Shown here in pieces: positions 58,435 to 64,000 of a DNA stretch of 64,000 nt; within the stretch, counting starts at the first letter, position 1, and each line of letters begins with the position of its first letter. Location: assembly GCA_963773835.1 (NCBI GenBank), contig CAVZCQ010000001.1:1116001-1180000 (forward strand), given 5' to 3'. The stretch is from JOPF136 sp963773835 (GTDB lineage: Bacteria; Acidobacteriota; Terriglobia; Acidiferrales; UBA7541). The notes under the pieces are model-generated. The model was not told the DNA's origin. It searched no databases and saw nothing but the letters and a program-made list of their open reading frames with translations. Position numbers and translations under genes: made by a program.

Positions 58435-59283
58435 ACCCCCTCCCGCGACGTGGCGGTAGCCCCCGAAGGCCGCGCCAAATTTCAGTATCACGCTAGCCTG
58501 CGCTCCGAGTACATGCGTGAGTGACGAAATGTTGCCAATCAGCCATGGTAGGCCGCTCTGCCATGCCCGGACCGGGCAAGAGCAGAGATCTCTTCTCCGC
58601 TCGACCTCTCAACATGCGGATCCACCTCCGCCAATGAGCCCATTGTATCCGCGTCTGACATCGAAAAATGCTGTTCCCCTTTCCAGCACACGGTTACTTC
58701 ATACTTAGAATCGCGGGCTGCCTTGAGACCGGAGTCCCCGTCGGGGGCCCTGTACCCTTACACTACACTACACACCCGGCCCTCCGTACAGGTTGACATT
58801 GCCAGACGCGCAAAATTAAGATGCCCATCGGAAGTACCCAGCCGAGTGATGTTGTCAGGTCGATGCAGCGCGTTCTGGTTTCGTGGTCTACGGGGAATGT
58901 GCCTGTGACAGATTCCCGGCCCCGCTCCGGGGTGGCTATATAGAGGGGGCGGTCTATCGCTTTGGACCAAGTGGGTGGTGTGTGCGGCTGGCAGGAAGAC
59001 GTTTGAATGCTTCTTCGCCGGCATGATTGCGAACGCGCATTGAGAGGTTGTACGCATCCGCTTATATTGGTGGCTGATTCTGCGATGCGTACGCCTCTGA
59101 CGGTCCAGGGTGCGCACCCCCTATCCGCCGTAGGCTTCGGCCAATTTCGCCCTCCGGAAACCGAGGAAGAGTCCACGCCAGCCCCCTGTCGGCCGGCAGG
59201 ACGAGTTCTCCGCCCTCATGCCGGGCGGAGCTGGTGCTCAGGTGAGCGCTAGGTCGTTCAAGGCTGTGGAATTGAGATTGGGG
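58435..59283. other. Long gene-poor region upstream of the giant repeat protein
   Basis: 849 bases between divergent genes. Open frames here lack domains and ribosome sites. TTGACA occurs at 58793-58798 but with a poor -10 (TTAAGA). A TAC-rich repeat (CACTACACTACACAC, near 58761-58775) and a hairpin-like GAGTCCCCGTCGGGGGCCC (near 58731-58750) are visible. A regulatory leader is possible but I recognise no riboswitch class. Confidence 0.4.
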
Positions 59284-62200
59284 ATGATGAGTCAGAACAA
59301 TAGGCGTTGGCGGAGCACGAAGAAGATGCGGCAGGTTCGTCAGTTCTGCGAAGTCGCTCTGGTCGCAGTCTTCTGCGCCGTCAATATCAACTGCTCTGGC
59401 ATCCCATCGGGAGCAGCTTCAGGATCGCTTCCGCCGCCCCCGCCGGGCGTCTCGGTCATGATTTCACCCACAGAGGTGGAGGGGGGGCAAACAGCCACCG
59501 TCACGGTGACCTTTTCTCCTCCGGCGCCCGCGGGTGGGTTGACGGCCATGCTCTCCACCGACACGCCACTGGTGCTAACCCTTCCGAATCCTACCTTGAT
59601 GATTCCCGCTGGGGCCACCATGACAACGTTCATGGTCAGCACCTCGACGGTGAATATGCAGACCCCGGTGAAGATCTCGGCAGTCGTGGCTCTCACCAAT
59701 GCGCCGAGCCAGATGTCGTCCGGTTCCGTTATCTTGAAGGTAGATCCCACGACCGTCGCTCAAGTCCAATCCATCACGCTGGGTCCGCCCGCGAGCGTCG
59801 AAGGCGGGACGACGGTGGCTGGCCTGGTTAGGCTTACTGCGGCGCCCATGGCTCCGGCAGTTGTCCAATTATCCAGCAGCAACCCCGCGGTCGCGACGTT
59901 TGCTTCGTCGAGCCTCCCGATTGCCGCCGGCCAAACCACGGCGGCTTTTTCGGTGTTGACCACGGCAGTCACCTCGACTTCCATGGTCACAATTACGGCA
60001 ACCTTGAATAACCCGGTTACCGCAAATCTGAACGTCACGCCGTTGACGGTGACAGCTCTCACTGTGTCTCCTGCTGCTGTCGTGGGCGGTCAGGGCGCAA
60101 CCGGCACGGTGACTCTGGGGGGGCCGGCAGCCTCAGGCGGGACCACGGTGACTCTCTCGAACACGAGTTCCAGTGCATCGGTGCCGGGAAAGGTGACGGT
60201 TCCGGCCGGCTCGACGAGTACATCCTTCGCAGTCACGTCGAATCCGGTGCAGATGCAAACGATGAGCACGATCTCGGCTTCGCTCAATGGCAGCGCCATG
60301 TCCAGCGTCCTGACAATCAACCCGCCCGTTGTTTCCTCGCTCAGCTTTAATCTAAATCCCTTGAACGCGACCGGGGGCCAGATGGTGACGGGCACAGTGA
60401 CTCTGAATGCCAATGCGCCCGCGGGCGGACTCAACGTAAACCTGGTCAGTACCAACCAGAATGCGTTTCCAGTTCCCGCGAGTCTCAGTTTCCCGGCAAA
60501 CTCCAGCGTTCAGACTTTTATGGTTGTCGCGGGTGCGGTGAGCACCGCCACGCCGGTAATGGTTACGGCCTCCACGGGCTCGATCATGGTGACGGTGAGC
60601 CTGATGGTGCTGCCACCTCCAGTGGTCCGGGTGAGCTTCATCCCCGCGAGTGTCATAGGAGGGAACCCTTCTACGGGGACCGTAGCCATCAGCGTGGTCG
60701 CGCCGGCGGGCGGGGTATTCGTCTCGCTGATGAGCTCCGATCCATCCGTCACGGTGCCCCCTGGCGTTACGGTCCCGGCAGGAAGCAGCTCACAGACGTT
60801 TACTGCGACGACGTCGGCTGTGGCCGCATCGACGAACGTCATGGTGTCTGCGAGTTCCGGTTCCAGCTTTAACATCGCGGGAGCTCTCACGGTACTTCCA
60901 ACAGTCATTACATCCTTTACGTTGAGCCCCGGCTCAGTCACCGGCGGCACCAACGTGGTCGGTACGGTGACTCTGGGCGGTCCGGCGCCCACCGGTGGTG
61001 TGACGATCTCCCTGATGAGCGACAACACGAGCGCGGCAACGGTACCGGCCAGCGGAAACCTCGTCATCCCCGCCGGGGCAAGCAGCGGCATGTTCAATGT
61101 CACTACGCTGCCAGTGGCCGTGATAGCGGCCCCGAACATCACTGTTACGCTCTCTCCCGCCAATTCCTTGTCCGCCGGGCTCACGGTAAATCCGCCCGTC
61201 GTTACAACGCTGACCTTCGTCCCCGCGAACGTGCTTTCGGGACAAATGTCTACCGGGAAGGTGGTGCTCAACGGGATTGCGCCAGCGGGGGGAATTACCG
61301 TTACCCTCATGAGCAGCAATACGGGTGCGTTTCCGGTTCCGATGAATGTAATCGTCCCCGCGATGTCGAACAGTCAGACCTTTGTTGTCACGGCGGGCGC
61401 GGTCGGAAGCGCAACGGTGACCGCTACAACGGGCGCGAATTCAGTCATGGCCAATGTGACCGTCGCCCCAGCGGACACGGTGTCGACACTCACTTTTAAT
61501 CTCACGACGGTCACGGGAGGAACGAGTTCCACTGGCACTGTAACGCTCAGCCAGCCGGCGCCCGCCGGAGGAGTCACAGTCTTTCTTACCAGTTCTGTTC
61601 CATCCATCGTCATGGTGCCTCCCAGCGTCACGATTGCAGCGGGGCAATCGTCACAGACGTTTACCGCGAAGACCGTCGGTGTGGCTACTACAACCAACCC
61701 GCCCGTGATGGTGCAGGCGACCCTCGCGACGAGCAACGCCAGCGCCATGCTGACGGTGAACCCGGCGGCGATCATGTCGTTCACCCTGAGTCCCAACTCG
61801 GTCACCGGCGGCACAAACGTGACGGGCACTTTGGTCCTGACCGGTCCGGCGCCGCCGGCCGGTTTAACTGTCACGCTGATGAGCAGCAATCCGGCTGCCG
61901 CAGCGGTCCCAGCCAGCGGCAACTTCACTATCGCAGGTAGCGCAAGCAGCGGCACATTCACTGTTACCACGTCTCCCGTGAGCTCCAATACCACCCCGAG
62001 CATCATTGCCACCCTGCCCAGCGGCGCAGCTATGCCCGCCATGTTGACGGTAAACGCGCCTGTCGTGACCTCGTTGTCCTTCATCCCGGTAAACGTGGTT
62101 TCCGGGCAAATGAGCACCGGTACGGTTACGCTGTCTGGGCCCGCGCCCACCGGCGGACTCGCCGTGAGCCTGACCAGCAGCAACTCGGCTGCGTTTCCGG

Positions 62201-63849
62201 TGCCCATGAGCGGGATGGTACTTGTTCCTGCGAACGCGAACAGCACGACCTTCACCGTGACCGCGGGCGCGGTGGGGAGTTCCACACCGGTGACGGTCAC
62301 GGCGAAGACGGGCGCGACAATGGTCACGGGGAGCGCGACGGTACTTCCTTCGATGACGGTTACGGCTTTGAGTTTCAACCCCACGCCGGTCACCGGCGGA
62401 ACGAATTCCACGGGAACCGTTACGATCGGCCAGACCGCACCGGCGGGCGGGATCATGGTTTCCTTGAGCAGTCCGGATCCAGCCGTCACGGTGCCGATGA
62501 CTGTCACTGTTCCCGCAGGAAAAACATCGGTTATGTTTACCGCCATGACCGCCGGTGTGGCCATGGCGGATAACGTCATGGTGACCGCGACTCTCGCAGC
62601 CAGCAACGCGAATGGCACCTTGACCGTGAATCCGGCCGGCATCTCCATGTTTACGTTCAGCCCTGGCTCGGTCACCGGCGGCAACATGTCGACGGGCACT
62701 GTAGTTCTGAGTGGTCCGGCGCCCGCGGCCGGTTTGACCGTTTCGCTGATGAGCAGCAATACGAGCGCGGCAATGGTTCCGGTCAGCGGCAACTTCAACA
62801 TCGTGGGCGGGGCGACCAGCGGAACTTTTAAGGTCAGCACCTCCCCAGTGGCTGTCAGCACACCCGTAACCGTGACCGCCACGCTGCCTAGCGGCACTGC
62901 TTCTGGGGGGGGCCTGACAGTGATTCCACCGGTAGTTACGAATCCGCTGTCCTTCGCCCCTTCAAACGTAGGATCCGGGCAGATAACCACAGGGACGGTG
63001 GTGCTCACGGGGAACGCGCCGACGGGTGGAGTCATGGTAAGTCTGAGCAGCAATCCGACTGTCACTCTTTTGCCCTCCCCGGTGACAGTCATCGCGGGCA
63101 CGAGTTCTCAGACATTTATGGTGACCGCCGGGACGGTAAACAGCGCCACGCCTGTCATCGTGACGGCGACGACCGGAACGACCTTTGTGATGGGAACGTT
63201 TACCGAAATGCCCATCCTCACGATGAGTTCGTCGGCGTCAGGCTGCAGCGGGATGCCGGAAACCTGCACATTCACCGGCACGCAGATTACGCTCACCAGC
63301 GCGGCTATACCGGTCACGCTTACGAACAACTCCAGCTCCAGTGTGACGATTCAGAGCATCGTCATCAGCGGGACAAACGCGGGCGACTTCGGCCAGACGA
63401 ACAACTGCCCCGCGATGCTCGCCGGTCTCGCATCGTGCACGATCAACGTGACGTTCACGCCCACTCAGGGGGGAAACCGCGTAGCAATGGTTACGGCGAT
63501 GAGTTCCGCTCCCGTCAGCACGGCGACGATCGATCTCATGGGCACCGGATTTCATTGGGTGAGCTTGACTTGGTCTGAGTGCATGCCGTCGGCCATGTGC
63601 CCCGCGGTCAACAACTTTAACGTCTACCGAATCACCGTGCCCAATGGCACCGCCACCTGCCCAACCACTGGCTTCGCTGCCCCGGCGCTGAATCCATCGC
63701 CCATCCCGTACTCTACAACTCCGATGTATTCTGATATCGGCGTGACGGCAAATACCACCTACTGTTATGCGGTTACCGCAGTGAACGGGGCCGGTGAGAG
63801 TGCGTTTTCTGGGCCAACGTCGCCCCCCGTTTTCATTCCTTCCCCATAG
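59284..63849 (+). CDS. Giant surface protein of 13 Ig-like repeats, choice-of-anchor and Fn3 domains
   Basis: 1521 residues from ATG 59284. The N-terminus is basic, then hydrophobic (VALVAVFCAVNINCSG) with an atypical lipobox-like cysteine, suggesting an exported, possibly lipid-anchored protein. Residues about 56-1311 consist of 13 beta-sandwich repeats of about 97 residues with the pattern TGGxxxTGTVxLxxPAPxGGxxVxLxSS and SSQTFxVxxxxV. A choice-of-anchor D/ASH-like domain follows (ITLTSAAIPVTLTNNSSSSVTI, ASCTINVTFTP), then a fibronectin III-like domain (LTWSECMPSAMCPAVNNFNVYRI, TTYCYAVTAVNGAGESAFS). It resembles the large Ig-like repeat proteins frequent in Acidobacteria; adhesion or cell-surface role is inferred. 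Confidence 0.88.
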   Translation: MMSQNNRRWRSTKKMRQVRQFCEVALVAVFCAVNINCSGIPSGAASGSLPPPPPGVSVMISPTEVEGGQTATVTVTFSPPAPAGGLTAMLSTDTPLVLTLPNPTLMIPAGATMTTFMVSTSTVNMQTPVKISAVVALTNAPSQMSSGSVILKVDPTTVAQVQSITLGPPASVEGGTTVAGLVRLTAAPMAPAVVQLSSSNPAVATFASSSLPIAAGQTTAAFSVLTTAVTSTSMVTITATLNNPVTANLNVTPLTVTALTVSPAAVVGGQGATGTVTLGGPAASGGTTVTLSNTSSSASVPGKVTVPAGSTSTSFAVTSNPVQMQTMSTISASLNGSAMSSVLTINPPVVSSLSFNLNPLNATGGQMVTGTVTLNANAPAGGLNVNLVSTNQNAFPVPASLSFPANSSVQTFMVVAGAVSTATPVMVTASTGSIMVTVSLMVLPPPVVRVSFIPASVIGGNPSTGTVAISVVAPAGGVFVSLMSSDPSVTVPPGVTVPAGSSSQTFTATTSAVAASTNVMVSASSGSSFNIAGALTVLPTVITSFTLSPGSVTGGTNVVGTVTLGGPAPTGGVTISLMSDNTSAATVPASGNLVIPAGASSGMFNVTTLPVAVIAAPNITVTLSPANSLSAGLTVNPPVVTTLTFVPANVLSGQMSTGKVVLNGIAPAGGITVTLMSSNTGAFPVPMNVIVPAMSNSQTFVVTAGAVGSATVTATTGANSVMANVTVAPADTVSTLTFNLTTVTGGTSSTGTVTLSQPAPAGGVTVFLTSSVPSIVMVPPSVTIAAGQSSQTFTAKTVGVATTTNPPVMVQATLATSNASAMLTVNPAAIMSFTLSPNSVTGGTNVTGTLVLTGPAPPAGLTVTLMSSNPAAAAVPASGNFTIAGSASSGTFTVTTSPVSSNTTPSIIATLPSGAAMPAMLTVNAPVVTSLSFIPVNVVSGQMSTGTVTLSGPAPTGGLAVSLTSSNSAAFPVPMSGMVLVPANANSTTFTVTAGAVGSSTPVTVTAKTGATMVTGSATVLPSMTVTALSFNPTPVTGGTNSTGTVTIGQTAPAGGIMVSLSSPDPAVTVPMTVTVPAGKTSVMFTAMTAGVAMADNVMVTATLAASNANGTLTVNPAGISMFTFSPGSVTGGNMSTGTVVLSGPAPAAGLTVSLMSSNTSAAMVPVSGNFNIVGGATSGTFKVSTSPVAVSTPVTVTATLPSGTASGGGLTVIPPVVTNPLSFAPSNVGSGQITTGTVVLTGNAPTGGVMVSLSSNPTVTLLPSPVTVIAGTSSQTFMVTAGTVNSATPVIVTATTGTTFVMGTFTEMPILTMSSSASGCSGMPETCTFTGTQITLTSAAIPVTLTNNSSSSVTIQSIVISGTNAGDFGQTNNCPAMLAGLASCTINVTFTPTQGGNRVAMVTAMSSAPVSTATIDLMGTGFHWVSLTWSECMPSAMCPAVNNFNVYRITVPNGTATCPTTGFAAPALNPSPIPYSTTPMYSDIGVTANTTYCYAVTAVNGAGESAFSGPTSPPVFIPSP
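60328..63216 (+). repeat. Higher-order repeat of a three-domain unit (864-870 bp)
   Basis: Units start at 60328, 61198, 62062 and 62932 with nearly the same residues (VVSSLSF, VVTTLTF, VVTSLSF, VVTNPLSF). Each full unit holds one B, one C and one A type Ig-like domain, and the last unit is cut after its B domain. Spacings are 870, 864 and 870 bases. Confidence 0.8.
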
Positions 63850-64000
63850 TCTGAAGTGGGCATCTCACAGCAAGCGGAACCTTGATTCCGGCGCCCCAGG
63901 CGACGCAGATAGGCTTGCTAATCCGTCGAGCTGTCTGGCGTGGACGGGCGGATAGCTCCCCTTACTGATATCAAAAACTTTTTTGTTTTGTGTACTCTGT

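Noticed and set aside
59449..63216. Repeated sequence considered as a CRISPR array or minisatellite
   Set aside because: Repeats are about 290 bases, in frame and code for Ig-like domains.
63878..63895. CGCCCCAGGCG near the window end, shared with the tRNA-Arg(CCG) 3' part
   Set aside because: Only 11 self-complementary GC-rich bases match and the CCA side differs, so chance is likely in this genome.

Overview
The window looks like chromosomal DNA of a free-living, Gram-negative, GC-rich soil bacterium, most likely an acidobacterium. The reasons are a lipid A gene (lpxB), many Acidobacteria-style families (DUF2844/DUF3443 pair, Ser/Thr-kinase-like and PilZ proteins, long lipoproteins built from Ig-like repeats, Do-type proteases) and a split complex I cluster. 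This assignment is inference from gene content only. Three tRNA genes (Arg-ACG, Pro-CGG, Arg-CCG) sit near 38 kb; there is no rRNA, CRISPR array or intact mobile element.

Layout. 0-4 kb: small housekeeping genes on + (ArsC-like fragment, amidohydrolase, a one-domain 3-hydroxyacyl-CoA dehydrogenase, macro domain, MidA-type methyltransferase). 4-12.5 kb on -: an M1-type peptidase that has lost its zinc site, lpxB, a heterodimer-type ABC exporter pair, a lipoprotein and an unknown gene. 12.7-19.4 kb: methyltransferase, DoxX, a pseudokinase facing a giant PilZ/coiled-coil protein, and a second PilZ protein. 19.5-29.9 kb: nuoA-C-D-H-x-J-K-L-M-N, a complex I cluster without nuoB, E, F, G or I, with an unknown membrane protein (x) where nuoI usually lies. 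29.9-37.8 kb: a VapBC-like toxin-antitoxin pair with a visible promoter/operator, a sodium:solute symporter, a small secreted protein, an unusual zinc-ribbon/subtilase/CBM48 protein, a cytochrome c with a decayed Vgb-like neighbour, and a 5'-nucleotidase. 37.9-38.7 kb: tRNAs.

38.9-55.5 kb is one + strand block with more C-ending codons than the genes to its left: Na+/H+ antiporter, site-2 protease with CBS domains, HtrA/DegP, secondary alcohol dehydrogenase behind a CRP/FNR-like site, universal stress protein, acetate kinase, phosphoketolase, phosphoglucomutase, glycogen phosphorylase and aldehyde dehydrogenase. Together the last genes form a plausible glycogen to sugar phosphate to acetyl-phosphate to acetate + ATP route for stress or low oxygen. 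The block is flanked by a tRNA-Pro with duplicated 3'-end sequence and by a decayed tyrosine-recombinase fragment at 56.2 kb.

56.7-63.8 kb: a DUF2844/DUF3443 export pair and a 1521-residue surface protein of 13 Ig-like repeats that grew by copying a three-domain unit.

An intergenic theme is a set of short palindromes whose outer end (GTAG) supplies or touches the stop codon of the neighbouring - strand gene.
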